A stretch of 64,000 nucleotides of DNA. Origin: Streptomyces sp. SLBN-31. GTDB lineage: Bacteria; Actinomycetota; Actinomycetes; Streptomycetales; Streptomycetaceae. Positions within the stretch are counted from its first letter, which is position 1. Every line of letters begins with the position of its first letter. The stretch is taken from NCBI RefSeq assembly GCF_006715395.1, contig NZ_VFNC01000001.1:3472001-3536000 (forward strand). Direction: 5' to 3'. Shown in pieces: positions 44,757 to 53,511 of the stretch. The position numbers were made by a program, and so were the translations under genes. The notes under the pieces were generated by a model. That model saw only the letters and a list, made by a program, of their open reading frames with translations. It did not search any database and had not been told where the DNA came from.

Positions 44757-47024
44757 TTGTCCCTGCGACACCGCACCTCCCCGCGGCGCAGACGCGCCAC
44801 CGCACTCGCTCTCGCGTCCATAGGATCCCTGCTCACCCTGGCCGTCACCGGTCACGCCGACGCCACCCCGGCAGCCCCGAGCCCCGCGAAGATCACCGCC
44901 AAGCCCCGCACCGGTGCACTGCCGGCCTCCCTGACACCCGCCCGCCGCGCCGCCCTGGTGAAGAGCGCGCAGTCCGCGGCCGCGGAGACAGCGCGGCACA
45001 TCGGCCTCGGCGCCAAGGAGAAACTCCTCGTCAAGGACGTCGTCAGGGACGCCGACGGCGCCACGCACACGCGCTACGAGCGCACTTACGCCGGTCTGCC
45101 CGTGCTCGGCGGCGATCTCGTCGTCCACGACAAGAGCGGCCGCCTCGCCCTCACCAAGGCGCACCGGGCCGCCCTCTCACTGCCCTCGCTCCGTCCGAAG
45201 ATCACCGCGGCGGGGGCCGCCGACCGGGCCGAGGCCGCCTCGAAGCGTGCCAAGGTCACCGGCTCCCGGATGGCGAAGAAGCCGCGCCTGGTGGTGTGGG
45301 CGGGCACCGGCAAGCCCGTCCTGGCCTGGGAGAGCGTCGTCGACGGCGTCCAACGGGACGGCACCCCAAGCGAGTTGCAGGTCGTCACCGACGCCGGATC
45401 GGGCAAGCAGCTGCTGGCCGCGCAGAAGGTGGAGACCGGTACGGGCACCGGCCAGTACGTCGGCACGGTTCCGCTCGGCACCACCCCCTCGGGATCGACG
45501 TACCAGCTCGTCGACCCCGACCGTGCCGGACACAAGACGTACGACCTCAACCAGGGCACGTCCGGGACCGGCACGCTGTTCACCGATGACAACGATGCCT
45601 GGGGCGACGGCCAGCCGTCGAACCGGCAGACCGCCGGCGTCGACGTGGCCTTCGGCGCCGCGGCCACCTGGGACTACTACAAGGACATGTACGGCCGCAA
45701 CGGCATCCGCAACGACGGCGTCGCCGCCTACAGCCGTGCCCACTACGGCAACAACTACGTCAACGCCTTCTGGCAGGACTCCTGCTTCTGCATGACCTAC
45801 GGCGACGGCTCCGGCAACTCCCACCCCCTGACCGCGCTGGACGTGGCGGCCCACGAGATGAGCCACGGTGTCACCGCCGCCACCGCGGGGCTGAACTACT
45901 CGGGCGAGTCCGGTGGTCTGAACGAGGCGACCTCCGACATCTTCGCCGCCGCCGTGGAGTTCCACGAGAACCTCCCGGCCGACCCCGGCGACTACCTCGT
46001 CGGCGAGAAGATCGACATCAACGGTGACGGCACACCGCTGCGTTACATGGACAAGCCCTCCAAGGACGGTGCCTCCCGCGACAGTTGGAGCTCCACCCTG
46101 GGCGGGATCGACGTCCACTACTCCTCGGGCCCCGCGAACCACTTCTTCTACCTGCTCTCCGAGGGCAGCGGCGCCAAGACCGTCAACGGCGTGTCCTACG
46201 ACAGCCCGACGTACGACGGCCAATCCGTCACCGGCATCGGCATCCAGAACGCCGCCGCCATCTGGTACCGCGCCCTGACCACCTACATGACCTCGACGAC
46301 CGACTACGCGGGCGCCCGCACCGCCACCCTGTCCGCCGCCGCCGACCTCTTCGGCGCATACAGCCCGACCTACCTCGCCGTCGCCGATGCCTGGGCGGCG
46401 ATCAACGTCGGCAACCGCATCGCCCTCGGCGTCAACCTCGCCCTGATCGGCGACCAGATCAGCGGCATCGGCCAGGCGGTGAGCCTCCAACTGGACGCCT
46501 ACACCACCAACACCGCAGCCTCCCTCACCTACGAGGCCACCGGGCTGCCCGACGGTCTGAGCATCAGCCCGAGCGGTCTGATCACCGGCACGCCGACCAC
46601 CCTCGGCACGAGCGACGTCACGATCACGGTCACGGACAGCACCGGCGCCTCCACCTCGAAGACCTTCAGCTGGCGCATCGCCTACGTCTACGCCAACGCC
46701 AACCGCGTGGACATCCCGGACAACGGACCCGCCGTGGAGTCGCCGGTCACCATCACCGGCCGCGACGGCAACGCCTCCGCGACCACCTCGGTCTACGTCA
46801 ACATCGTCCACACCTACCGCGGTGACCTCACCGTCGACCTGGTCGGACCGAACGGCACCGTCTACTCCCTGCTCAACCGCAGCGGCGGCTCCGCCGACAA
46901 CGTCGACCAGACGTTCACGATCGACGCGTCCGCACAACCGCTCAACGGCAAGTGGACGTTGCGCGTTCAGGACAAGGCGTCCATCGACGTCGGCTACATC
47001 GCGCGCTGGCAGCTGACTCCCTGA
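44757..47024 (+). CDS. secreted M4 (thermolysin-type) metalloprotease with Ig-like and P domains
   Basis: The start is TTG 44757, chosen because AAGGAG lies 6 nt upstream. The 755-residue preproprotein has a signal (RRRRATALALASIGSLLTLAVTGHADA), an FTP/PepSY propeptide to about residue 240, and the catalytic domain. Zinc ligands are HEMSH (366-370) and NEATSD with Glu390. A putative Ig (He_PIG) domain follows (LTYEATGLPDGLSISPSGLITGTP). The C-terminal P domain has VNIVHTYRGDLTVDLVGPNGTVYSL. It degrades extracellular protein. A strong terminator follows. Confidence 0.95.
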   Translation: MSLRHRTSPRRRRATALALASIGSLLTLAVTGHADATPAAPSPAKITAKPRTGALPASLTPARRAALVKSAQSAAAETARHIGLGAKEKLLVKDVVRDADGATHTRYERTYAGLPVLGGDLVVHDKSGRLALTKAHRAALSLPSLRPKITAAGAADRAEAASKRAKVTGSRMAKKPRLVVWAGTGKPVLAWESVVDGVQRDGTPSELQVVTDAGSGKQLLAAQKVETGTGTGQYVGTVPLGTTPSGSTYQLVDPDRAGHKTYDLNQGTSGTGTLFTDDNDAWGDGQPSNRQTAGVDVAFGAAATWDYYKDMYGRNGIRNDGVAAYSRAHYGNNYVNAFWQDSCFCMTYGDGSGNSHPLTALDVAAHEMSHGVTAATAGLNYSGESGGLNEATSDIFAAAVEFHENLPADPGDYLVGEKIDINGDGTPLRYMDKPSKDGASRDSWSSTLGGIDVHYSSGPANHFFYLLSEGSGAKTVNGVSYDSPTYDGQSVTGIGIQNAAAIWYRALTTYMTSTTDYAGARTATLSAAADLFGAYSPTYLAVADAWAAINVGNRIALGVNLALIGDQISGIGQAVSLQLDAYTTNTAASLTYEATGLPDGLSISPSGLITGTPTTLGTSDVTITVTDSTGASTSKTFSWRIAYVYANANRVDIPDNGPAVESPVTITGRDGNASATTSVYVNIVHTYRGDLTVDLVGPNGTVYSLLNRSGGSADNVDQTFTIDASAQPLNGKWTLRVQDKASIDVGYIARWQLTP

Positions 47025-47041
47025 CCCACTCCCGCCGTACG

Positions 47042-47075
47042 CGGCTGCCCGGGCCCCGACCGGCCCGGGCAGCCG
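47042..47075. terminator. terminator between protease and LysR genes
   Basis: CGGCTGCCCGGGCC (47042-47055) pairs perfectly with GGCCCGGGCAGCCG (47062-47075), a 14-bp stem with a 6-nt loop, starting 17 bp past the protease stop. It lies between convergent genes. Confidence 0.9.
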
Positions 47076-47133
47076 TCCGCCGGTCGGCCGCGCGCGGAAG
47101 GATCGTGTAAGCGGCCGGTGGGTCCCCGGCCAT

Positions 47134-48033
47134 CTACTGCGGCGCCGGCCCGTGTGCTTCCGGATGAACATCGGCGAGGGAATCCGCCGCGGCCTCGGCG
47201 AAGTCGTGGATGAGTGGGGACCGGCGGCCGGCCACCCACGCCAGGGCCACCTCATTGGGGCCGATGCCGTCGACGCGCAGTGCGACCACGTCCGCCCGGG
47301 TGTAGAAGCCGGCGGTGGACAGCGGGAGCACACAGATCCCGGCACCGGCGGCCACCAGTTCGAGCTTCTCCTCGACCTGATGGATCACCGGAACCTCGGG
47401 TCGCCGATTGCCCCTCAGCTCCACAGCCACATGGCGCCACTCGGGAACGGCATTCGGGTCCTGCAGAAGGTGCTCGGAGGCAAGATCGGCGACGGTCACC
47501 GACTTCCGGTCCGCCAAGGGATGCCCGACAGGCAGGACGACGACCCGTGGCTCCCGGAAGAGTGGCCGCACCTCCAAGCCGTGCTCGTTGATGGGCAGCC
47601 GTACGATGCTGATGTCTGCCCGGCCGTCCTGCAGCACTTCCACCTGGTCGTCCCACGTGGTGCGCAACAGGCGCACGTTCACGTCCGGGTGCCGTGCGGC
47701 GAACGCGACCATGGCAGGGGTGACCGTGATGCCGGGCATGAAGCCGATGGTCAGCGTCTGGGTGTCGTGTGCCGCCGCCGTCACGCGCGTGAGCAGTGCC
47801 TGGGCCGAGGCGAGCAGGGGAACGGCGTCCTCCAGCAGCTGCTCTCCCGCTGCGGTGAGCACAGTGCCCCTGCGGTCACGGGTGAACACTTCCGCCCCGA
47901 GCTCGTCCTCCAGGCTGCGGATCTGTCGGGACAGCACGGGCTGCGCGATGTGCAGCCGCTCGGCCGCCCGCCCGAAGTGCAGCTCTTGCGCCACCGCCAC
48001 GAAGTAACGGAGCTTCCGCAGGTCGAGATCCAC
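47134..48033 (-). CDS. LysR-family transcriptional regulator
   Basis: The 299-residue protein starts at ATG 48033. The N-terminal helix-turn-helix is classical (LRKLRYFVAVAQELHFGRAAERLHIAQPVLSRQIRSLEDELGAEVFTR). The effector domain follows (TLTIGFMPGITVTPAMVAFAARHPDVNVRL..., VEEKLELVAAGAGICVLPLSTA). LysR proteins normally control a nearby gene in response to a small molecule. The epimerase gene upstream is on the same strand rather than divergent, so the target is not obvious. Confidence 0.93.
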   Translation of the reverse strand: MDLDLRKLRYFVAVAQELHFGRAAERLHIAQPVLSRQIRSLEDELGAEVFTRDRRGTVLTAAGEQLLEDAVPLLASAQALLTRVTAAAHDTQTLTIGFMPGITVTPAMVAFAARHPDVNVRLLRTTWDDQVEVLQDGRADISIVRLPINEHGLEVRPLFREPRVVVLPVGHPLADRKSVTVADLASEHLLQDPNAVPEWRHVAVELRGNRRPEVPVIHQVEEKLELVAAGAGICVLPLSTAGFYTRADVVALRVDGIGPNEVALAWVAGRRSPLIHDFAEAAADSLADVHPEAHGPAPQ

Positions 48034-48186
48034 CCGGAATCACCGCTTCCTCGCTACGCGCGCCGCCTTGGCGATAGGCGCTTTGCCGCGGCCGCCCAGG
48101 GGCACGCGGCCGCGGCAACCGATCACGAATCTACCCTTCCGGCTGTGGGAGCCCTCGCAGCCGGTGCGCGGCTTCGTCCGGGTGGA

Positions 48187-49047
48187 TCACTTGCCGGCTG
48201 CGAGGACGGCCAGCGGGTCGGTGTGCGCTGGTGTCCACCCGAGTTCGGCCTCGGCACGCGCCGGAGTGAACTGCTGGTCCACGGCGAAGGCGTCCGCGAT
48301 CGGGCCCATCTGCAGGCGGGCCTCCTCCAGGGTGACCGACGCGATCTTGCCGTCGAGGCCGACAGAGCGGGCGATGGCCAGCGCGCATTCCTTCGCGGTC
48401 GGGTTGACCCCGCCGACGCCCACGTACTCCGCTCCGGGCTTCGCGTCGAGCGCGGCGACGTACAACTCCGCGATGTCGTCGACGTGCACCAGCGCCCAGT
48501 GGTTCGCACCGTCGCCGATGCAGGGGACGGCGCCCGCTTCCTTGCCCGGGGTGGTGTAGAAGATGTCGATCAGACGGTTCTCGCCGCCGTACAACAGGCC
48601 GGGTCGCACCACGACGGGGCGACCGCCGTGACGCGCGCGCTCCAGGACGGCGTCTTCCACGGGTTTGCGCCAGGCGACCAGGGCCGGCGGGTTCCAGGCG
48701 GCGGTCTCGTCGGCGACGCCGTCGGTGTCTCCGTAGACCCAGGTCCCGCCGGTGTGCACGTACGTGCCGGTACCGATGCCGTCCTGCATGGCGGTGGCGG
48801 CTGCCAGGTCCTCGGCCCCGGTCTCGGCCTGCGCCAGGTGCACGACCGCCTCCGCTCGGGCGGCCGCGGCGTTGAGTACGCCGAGATCGCCCAGGCCGCC
48901 GATCAGCGGTGCCGCTCCGAGGGAGCCGACCGTCCCGGCCGCGCGGTCGCTGCGGGCCAGCGCCTCCACGGTGTGGCCGTGCCGGACCAGAGCGCTGATC
49001 GTCGCCCTGCCGATGTATCCGGATCCACCGGTGAGGAAAACCCTCAT
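48187..49047 (-). CDS. NAD-dependent epimerase/dehydratase-family (extended SDR) protein
   Basis: The 286-residue protein starts at ATG 49047. The NAD motif is VFLTGGSGYIGRA, and VHLAQAETG and VYGDTDGVADE follow the extended SDR pattern. The usual YxxxK catalytic pair is not obvious: the expected position reads VAWRKPVEDAVLE, with Trp-Arg-Lys, so the tyrosine may be replaced. It resembles actinobacterial proteins annotated as epimerases of unknown substrate. It is co-directional with the LysR gene, 153 bp apart. Confidence 0.88.
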   Translation of the reverse strand: MRVFLTGGSGYIGRATISALVRHGHTVEALARSDRAAGTVGSLGAAPLIGGLGDLGVLNAAAARAEAVVHLAQAETGAEDLAAATAMQDGIGTGTYVHTGGTWVYGDTDGVADETAAWNPPALVAWRKPVEDAVLERARHGGRPVVVRPGLLYGGENRLIDIFYTTPGKEAGAVPCIGDGANHWALVHVDDIAELYVAALDAKPGAEYVGVGGVNPTAKECALAIARSVGLDGKIASVTLEEARLQMGPIADAFAVDQQFTPARAEAELGWTPAHTDPLAVLAAGK

Positions 49048-49202
49048 GATCTTGAGTCCAATCTCCGTCGGTCGATGACTGGTTCAAAGCCTGCGCTCGG
49101 AGACCGGAATGCGTCCAAGACCTCTTTCGTCACCTGTGATACCCGAAGGGCATCAGCGTGCAGATGCGGTCGGACAGGTCCGGGAGAGTGTGCCGCCGTC
49201 GG

Positions 49203-50000
49203 TCACACCGCGACCGGGGCCTTGATGGCCGGGTGATGCTGGTAGCCGAGTATTTCCACATCGCCGTAGGCGTAGTCGAACAGTGACTCCGCTTGGCGCA
49301 GACTCAACTGGGGAAACTCGAACGGCGTGCGCGAGAGCTGCTCGGTCACCTGCTGGAGGTGATTGTCGTAGAGGTGGCAGTCGCCGCCGGTCCAGATGAA
49401 GTCGCCCGGTTCGAGGCCGACTTGCTGCGCCACCATGTGCGTGAGCAGGGCGTAGCTCGCGATGTTGAACGGGACGCCGAGGAACAGGTCCGCGCTGCGC
49501 TGGTACAGCTGACAGGAGAGCCTGCCGTCGGCGACGTAGAACTGGAAGAAGGCGTGACACGGCGCCAGCGCCATCTTGTCCAGCTCGGCGACGTTCCACG
49601 CGGAGACGAGCATCCGGCGGGAGTCGGGGTCGCGGCGCAGTGTGTCGAGGACGTTGCTGATCTGGTCGATGTGCCGGCCGTCCGGGGCGGGCCAAGAGCG
49701 CCACTGCGCGCCGTAGACCGGGCCGAGGTCACCGTTCGCGTCGGCCCATTCGTCCCAGATGGTGACGCCGTGCTCGCGCAGCCAGCCGACGTTCGAGTCG
49801 CCGCGCAGGAACCACAGCAGCTCGTACACGATGGACTTCAGGTGCACCTTCTTGGTGGTGATCAGCGGGAACCCCTGCGAGAGGTCGTAGCGCAGTTGGT
49901 GTCCGAAGACACTTCGGGTCCCGGTGCCCGTCCGGTCGGCCTTGGCCGTCCCGGACGTGAGCACCAGCCGCAACAGGTCTTCGTACTGGGTGTCCGCCAC
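49203..50000 (-). CDS. thyA: thymidylate synthase ThyA
   Basis: The start is GTG 50000 ([17 protein letters not shown]), giving 265 residues, equal to the usual ThyA length. The catalytic Cys148 lies in [12 protein letters not shown]. Folate and dUMP-binding segments are present ([67 protein letters not shown]). It methylates dUMP using methylenetetrahydrofolate. Many Streptomyces rely on ThyX, so this may be an additional copy. It lies 3.5 kb from a GTP cyclohydrolase gene but in a separate transcription unit. Confidence 0.96.
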   Translation of the reverse strand: MADTQYEDLLRLVLTSGTAKADRTGTGTRSVFGHQLRYDLSQGFPLITTKKVHLKSIVYELLWFLRGDSNVGWLREHGVTIWDEWADANGDLGPVYGAQWRSWPAPDGRHIDQISNVLDTLRRDPDSRRMLVSAWNVAELDKMALAPCHAFFQFYVADGRLSCQLYQRSADLFLGVPFNIASYALLTHMVAQQVGLEPGDFIWTGGDCHLYDNHLQQVTEQLSRTPFEFPQLSLRQAESLFDYAYGDVEILGYQHHPAIKAPVAV

Positions 50001-50182
50001 GGACGCCGATTCTACTGGCGGCGCGTTCGGTGGACGCCGCCGCGGTGACCGGCAGGGACCGCCGCGGCGCGCTCCGGACACGGTGAGGTGGGCTGTTGCA
50101 CGGAACGATAGCCTTCAGACGCGCTCCGGCAGTGCCCGTCCGGTGGCGTCCCACTCATGTTCGAGACTCCAGGAGCGACCGC

Positions 50183-50773
50183 GTGACCAGCCGCGTCATC
50201 CTCATCTCGCCCGCGAGCAACCCGTCCCTGCGCCAGGCTCGCTTCGACGACGGCCGGACCCCGCTCGATGAGAGCGGTACTGCGCGGGCCGGGGCGGCGG
50301 CCTGGACGCCGCGTTCGCCCGCCCGTGTCCTCACTTCCCCCAGTCTGCGCTGCCGGGAGACGGCCGCCGCACTCGGACTGCGCGAGGGTGACCCTCGGGC
50401 GGAACTCGCGGGCCTGCACGTGGGCCGGTGGCAGGGCCGCACGCTCGACGAGGTCGGCTCGGCCGAGCCGGAGGCGGTGGCGCAGTGGCTCGCCGACCCG
50501 GCTTCGGCGCCTCACGGCGGGGAGTCGGTGCAGCAGCTGTGCTCGCGCATCGGACAGTGGCTGGACAGCGAGTACGTGGCGGACGACCGCACGATCGCCG
50601 TCGTGGAGCCCGATGTCGTGCGGGCCGTGGTGGTGCAGGTGTCGCAAGCGCCGCCGACGGTCTTCTGGCGCATCGACGTGGCGCCTCTCACGGCGACGGA
50701 GATCAGCGGCCGAGCGGGACGCTGGAACCTGCGTGTGGGGCGCCCTCTCGGCGGGCGGGACACCGACGGCTGA
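50183..50773 (+). CDS. histidine-phosphatase-fold protein lacking the RHG motif, linked to cobalt transport genes
   Basis: The start is GTG 50183, with AGGAG 7 nt upstream, giving 196 residues. The fold is recognisable from SPSLRCRETAAALG, LHVGRWQGRTLDEVG, PHGGESVQQLCSRIGQWL, and a C-terminal LTATEISGRAGRWNLR. The catalytic RHG at the end of strand 1 is replaced by LISPASN (residues 7-13), so phosphohistidine chemistry should be impossible. Proteins of this kind are found beside CbtA/CbtB genes, as here (convergent with cbtA). A regulatory or ligand-binding role is inferred. Confidence 0.85.
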   Translation: MTSRVILISPASNPSLRQARFDDGRTPLDESGTARAGAAAWTPRSPARVLTSPSLRCRETAAALGLREGDPRAELAGLHVGRWQGRTLDEVGSAEPEAVAQWLADPASAPHGGESVQQLCSRIGQWLDSEYVADDRTIAVVEPDVVRAVVVQVSQAPPTVFWRIDVAPLTATEISGRAGRWNLRVGRPLGGRDTDG

Positions 50774-50789
50774 GGTGCCGGAAAACGCC

Positions 50790-50821
50790 AGAGGGCCCTC
50801 GGACGGTTCCGTGGACCCTCT
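50790..50821. terminator. hairpin between convergent phosphatase-like and cbtA genes
   Basis: AGAGGGCC (50790-50797) pairs with GGACCCTCT (50813-50821) with one bulged base and a 15-nt loop. It lies between two convergent stop codons. Confidence 0.5.
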
Positions 50822-50839
50822 CGCGTGTGGCGGCGCCTG

Positions 50840-51595
50840 TCAGTTGAGGCCGGCCGCCGGTTGGCGTGCCGTGGCAGCCGCGGCGGGCTTGGGATTCAGC
50901 AGCCGTTCGGCCAACTCGCCGAAGACCAGACCGAATCCGGTCCACAAAGCCATCTGGATGGCCAGCGCGGAGAGCCGGAAGCGCCACAGCACGGTGGCCG
51001 GGAACTCTCTCGGCACCTCATTGACGACGGGCAGGAACGCGTACGCGAGCCCGATCACCAGCACGAAGGCGGCCACCGCGACCACGGTCGCCCACCATGT
51101 GCCCAGGGACGGCGCCAGGCGCTTGCCCAAGATCGTGGCGGCGATCGTGAGGAGGACGCTGAGCACCATCATCAGGAAGTACAGGGTGGTCCGCTTGCCA
51201 ATGGTGTCGGGGTGGCCGACGGACGGCGGGTTGGCCGGGTACTTCAGGAAGGGGACGACGTAGACGGTGAGCAGTGCGCAGCCGGACAGCAGCAGTGCCG
51301 TCGCGCGGGGGGTGAAGCGGCCGACGCGGCCGAGTGCGAAGGCGTAGGCGAGGGCGGCGATGCCGCCGAAGGCGACCCCGTAGATGAGGACGCCGGTGGC
51401 CAGGCCGGCGGTGGACTGCAGGGAGCGGGAGACCACTTCCATCTCGTGCCCGTGGGAGTGGCCCTCCTCGAAGGCGATCGCCTTGTCGACGTACGGCTCG
51501 CCGAGAAGGTAGGCCACGACCAGCGCGAGCACGCCGGCCGCGAGGCCGGCGAGCATGCCGCGCACGAGGAGGTTTCTTACCGTTGCGGAGTTCAT
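50840..51595 (-). CDS. cbtA: CbtA cobalt transporter subunit
   Basis: The 251-residue protein starts at ATG 51595 and has about six membrane helices. The first loop has the His/Glu-rich metal segment EEGHSHGHEMEVVSR typical of CbtA, after the helix LLVRGMLAGLAAGVLALVVAYLLGEPYVDKAIA. The central FLKYPANPPSVGHPDTIGKRT is a conserved CbtA signature. CbtAB is a proposed B12-regulated cobalt uptake system of the cytoplasmic membrane. It lies 22 bp downstream of cbtB in one operon behind a cobalamin riboswitch. Confidence 0.94.
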   Translation of the reverse strand: MNSATVRNLLVRGMLAGLAAGVLALVVAYLLGEPYVDKAIAFEEGHSHGHEMEVVSRSLQSTAGLATGVLIYGVAFGGIAALAYAFALGRVGRFTPRATALLLSGCALLTVYVVPFLKYPANPPSVGHPDTIGKRTTLYFLMMVLSVLLTIAATILGKRLAPSLGTWWATVVAVAAFVLVIGLAYAFLPVVNEVPREFPATVLWRFRLSALAIQMALWTGFGLVFGELAERLLNPKPAAAATARQPAAGLN

Positions 51596-51617
51596 GGAGC
51601 GCTCGGTGTCCCTTGCC

Positions 51618-51839
51618 TCAGTGGCAGGGGAAGCCGAGCAGGTGGCGGGCGTCGTGCACCCACTCGTGAACGTCCGTGCCGTTGAACACGGAGGTGGCGC
51701 CCTGCTCGGCGCCGACGAAGTACAGCAGGACCAGCATCAGGATGCCGAAGAAGACCGCCCAAGGAGCGATCGCGCCGATCGGCAGCTTGGCGGGAAGAGC
51801 GGGAGTGGTGGCAGTCGGCTGGGCGACATGCTGCGCCAT
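51618..51839 (-). CDS. cbtB: CbtB cobalt transporter subunit
   Basis: The 73-residue protein starts at ATG 51839 with a perfect AGGAGG upstream. It has one membrane helix (IGAIAPWAVFFGILMLVLLYFVGAEQG). The C-terminus is the histidine-rich CbtB signature, DVHEWVHDARHLLGFPCH. It is the first gene of the cbtBA operon, and its leader (51887-51989) contains a cobalamin riboswitch, so expression should fall when B12 is plentiful. Confidence 0.95.
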   Translation of the reverse strand: MAQHVAQPTATTPALPAKLPIGAIAPWAVFFGILMLVLLYFVGAEQGATSVFNGTDVHEWVHDARHLLGFPCH

Positions 51840-51886
51840 GGCAGGGCCTCCTCTGGGAGTTCGCGTCCCATCTCGGTGGTGCACAT

Positions 51887-51989
51887 GACGACGGCTACGG
51901 GTCTGACTCGCCGCCACCTCTTCGCGAGGCGCAGGCACACAGTGGCGCGACCGTTCCGGATTCCCACCGGCTTCCGTCTTGCCGTCGTC
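51887..51989 (-). ncRNA. cobalamin riboswitch upstream of cbtBA
   Basis: On the minus strand the B12 box reads GGAAGCCGGTGGGAATCCGG, then CGCGCCACTGT (51939-51977), matching the conserved cobalamin element. The 3' conserved GCGAGTCAGACCC follows. A perfect 9-bp closing stem GACGACGGC/GCCGTCGTC joins 51981-51989 with 51887-51895. Extra 5' sequence to about 52045 may also belong to it. It ends 47 nt before the cbtB start, so control could be at translation initiation. Confidence 0.9.
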
Positions 51990-52205
51990 GATATCCCAGC
52001 GACCGTACCGCGTGTCGCGAACATGGCCAAGACCGCACCACCTGGAGTGATGCATCTCGCGGCGGAAGGGGGATGCGGCGATGGTGCAGTCGGTGCTCGC
52101 GTGGCGGCGCACCCCGGCCGTTGGTGAGGGAGACAGGGGGATTGAGCCCTCGTGTCGGAAGCCGCTGCCTGCGGACCGTCCGGCGGCCGTTACACTGGTC
52201 GGCAG

Positions 52206-52314
52206 CGAAGGGGAGTAGTCCCGCAACACCGGCAGGTCGACATACTGGATGTCCACGGATGTCCCGGCCTCCGGGCTCTCGCATCACATGGTGCGGGGGT
52301 GGACGAGACCTTCG
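52206..52314 (+). ncRNA. yybP-ykoY (manganese) riboswitch upstream of the GDT1-family gene
   Basis: The element opens with CGAAGGGGAGTAGTCCCGC and closes with GGACGAGACCTTCG. The closing stem CGAAGG (52206-52211)/CCTTCG (52309-52314) and the GGGGAGTAG and GACGAGACC blocks are the conserved parts of this class. It senses Mn2+ and usually switches on exporter genes. A strong hairpin follows at 52329-52352, then the exporter start at 52442. Confidence 0.92.
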
Positions 52315-52328
52315 GCCAAGGCAAGACC

Positions 52329-52352
52329 CGGCCCGCACGGCTGTGCGGGCCG
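52329..52352 (+). terminator. hairpin after the manganese riboswitch, probable expression platform
   Basis: CGGCCCGCAC (52329-52338) and GTGCGGGCCG (52343-52352) form a perfect 10-bp stem with a 4-nt loop, 14 bp after the riboswitch and 89 bp before the start codon. It could terminate transcription unless manganese-bound aptamer folding prevents it. Confidence 0.6.
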
Positions 52353-52441
52353 CTCCGTCATGCCGGGCCGAGTGGTTCTTCCCGTCGCCCGCCTGGGTGC
52401 CTCACGAGCCCGTGGCCCGGCCCCGGCAGAAAGCACCAGTA

Positions 52442-53023
52442 ATGACCTTCGACCCCGTGGCGCTCGTCACCGCGTTCGGACTGATCTTCCTCGCGGAGCT
52501 GCCCGACAAGACGATGTTCGCCTCGCTGGCCATGGGCACCCGCATGCGGCCGCTGTACGTGTGGTTCGGCACCTCCACGGCATTCGTCGTGCACGTGACC
52601 ATCGCCGTGGGCGCCGGCAGCCTGCTCAGCCTGCTGCCCACCCTGGCCGTCAAACTCGTCTCCGCCGCCCTGTTCGCCTTCGGCGCCGTCGTCCTGCTGC
52701 GAGGGTCGGGCGACGATGAGGACGAGACCGCCGGGAAGACCGTCACCGGTTTCTGGCCCGTCTACACCACTGCCTTCATGGCCGTGTTCATCAGCGAATG
52801 GGGTGATCTGACGCAGATCACCACGGCCAACCTTGCCGCCACGAACGGCTGGCTGCCCACCGCGATCGGATCCGCCGCCGCCCTGATGTCTGTCTCCGCC
52901 CTGGCCCTGCTGGCCGGGCGGTTCATCGCCAAGAAGGTGCCGCTGAAGACCGTGCAGCGCTTCGGTGCCCTCTGCATGGCGGGCCTTGCCATCTGGACCC
53001 TCGTCGAGGCGGTCACCGGCTGA
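52442..53023 (+). CDS. TMEM165/GDT1-family manganese exporter
   Basis: The start is ATG 52442, giving 193 residues and six membrane helices in two related halves. Each half has the family cation motif: FLAELPDKTMFASLAMGTR in helix 1 and ISEWGDLTQITTANLAA in the second half. Bacterial relatives export Mn2+ and protect against its toxicity. The yybP-ykoY riboswitch in the leader agrees with this role. The first motif has Pro in place of the usual Gly (E-L-P-D-K instead of E-x-G-D-K). It is divergent from cbtBA. Confidence 0.94.
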   Translation: MTFDPVALVTAFGLIFLAELPDKTMFASLAMGTRMRPLYVWFGTSTAFVVHVTIAVGAGSLLSLLPTLAVKLVSAALFAFGAVVLLRGSGDDEDETAGKTVTGFWPVYTTAFMAVFISEWGDLTQITTANLAATNGWLPTAIGSAAALMSVSALALLAGRFIAKKVPLKTVQRFGALCMAGLAIWTLVEAVTG

Positions 53024-53070
53024 GCCGGTCGGCGGCTGGCGGTGGTGCTGGGTCGCTGAGGCCGCGCGTG

Positions 53071-53106
53071 CCGGCCCGGGGATCGTTCGCGGCAGACCCG
53101 GGCCGG
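53071..53106. terminator. terminator between GDT1 and arsC-like genes
   Basis: CCGGCCCGGG (53071-53080) pairs perfectly with CCCGGGCCGG (53097-53106) around a 16-nt loop, between convergent stop codons. Confidence 0.7.
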
Positions 53107-53120
53107 CGGCGACGGCGCGT

Positions 53121-53477
53121 CTAGGGCAGGACGGACCGGACAGCGTCCGGTGTGCGGCCGATCACCGTGGTCCCGTCGTCCGCGGTGATGATCGGTCGCT
53201 GGATCAAGGACGGGTGGGTGGCCAGCGCGTTGATCCAGCGCGCGCGGGAGGCGGTTTCGCGGGGCCGTGCGGAAAGGCCGAGCTCGGCCGCTTCGGGTTC
53301 GTTGCTGCGGGTGATGTCCCATGGCTCCAGCCCGAGGCGCAGCAGTACCTCCTCGATCTCCTGCGCCGTGGGCGGTTCCTCAAGGTAGTGCCGCACGGTG
53401 TAGGAGGCGTCTTCCGCGTCCAGCATCGAGAGCGCGGAGACGCACTTGCTGCAGCCGGGGTTGATCCAGATTTCCAT
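53121..53477 (-). CDS. arsC: ArsC/Spx-family thioredoxin-fold protein
   Basis: The 118-residue protein starts at ATG 53477 (MEIWINPGCSKCVSALSMLD). The ArsC active cysteine is in NPGCSKC, here in a CxxC form. The family's RPI segment (LIQRPIITADDGTTVIG) is present. ArsC enzymes reduce arsenate with glutaredoxin or mycothiol; other members (Spx, YffB) regulate or act on thiols. It is the last gene of the DUF2231-membrane-folE-arsC unit, 34 bp after folE. No other arsenic gene is present here, so arsenate may not be the substrate. Confidence 0.85.
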   Translation of the reverse strand: MEIWINPGCSKCVSALSMLDAEDASYTVRHYLEEPPTAQEIEEVLLRLGLEPWDITRSNEPEAAELGLSARPRETASRARWINALATHPSLIQRPIITADDGTTVIGRTPDAVRSVLP

Positions 53478-53511
53478 GTAGTGGGTCTTTCGGTACGCGG
53501 GGGAGCGGTTG

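Noticed and set aside
45177..47345. 722-codon open frame antisense to the M4 protease
   Set aside because: It runs against a gene with full catalytic motifs, has Gly/Val/Arg-rich low-quality composition and no domain. It is a GC-driven shadow.
53121..53477. Arsenic resistance operon
   Set aside because: The ArsC-like gene is in an operon with folE and membrane genes; no arsenite pump or metal-binding ArsR accompanies it.
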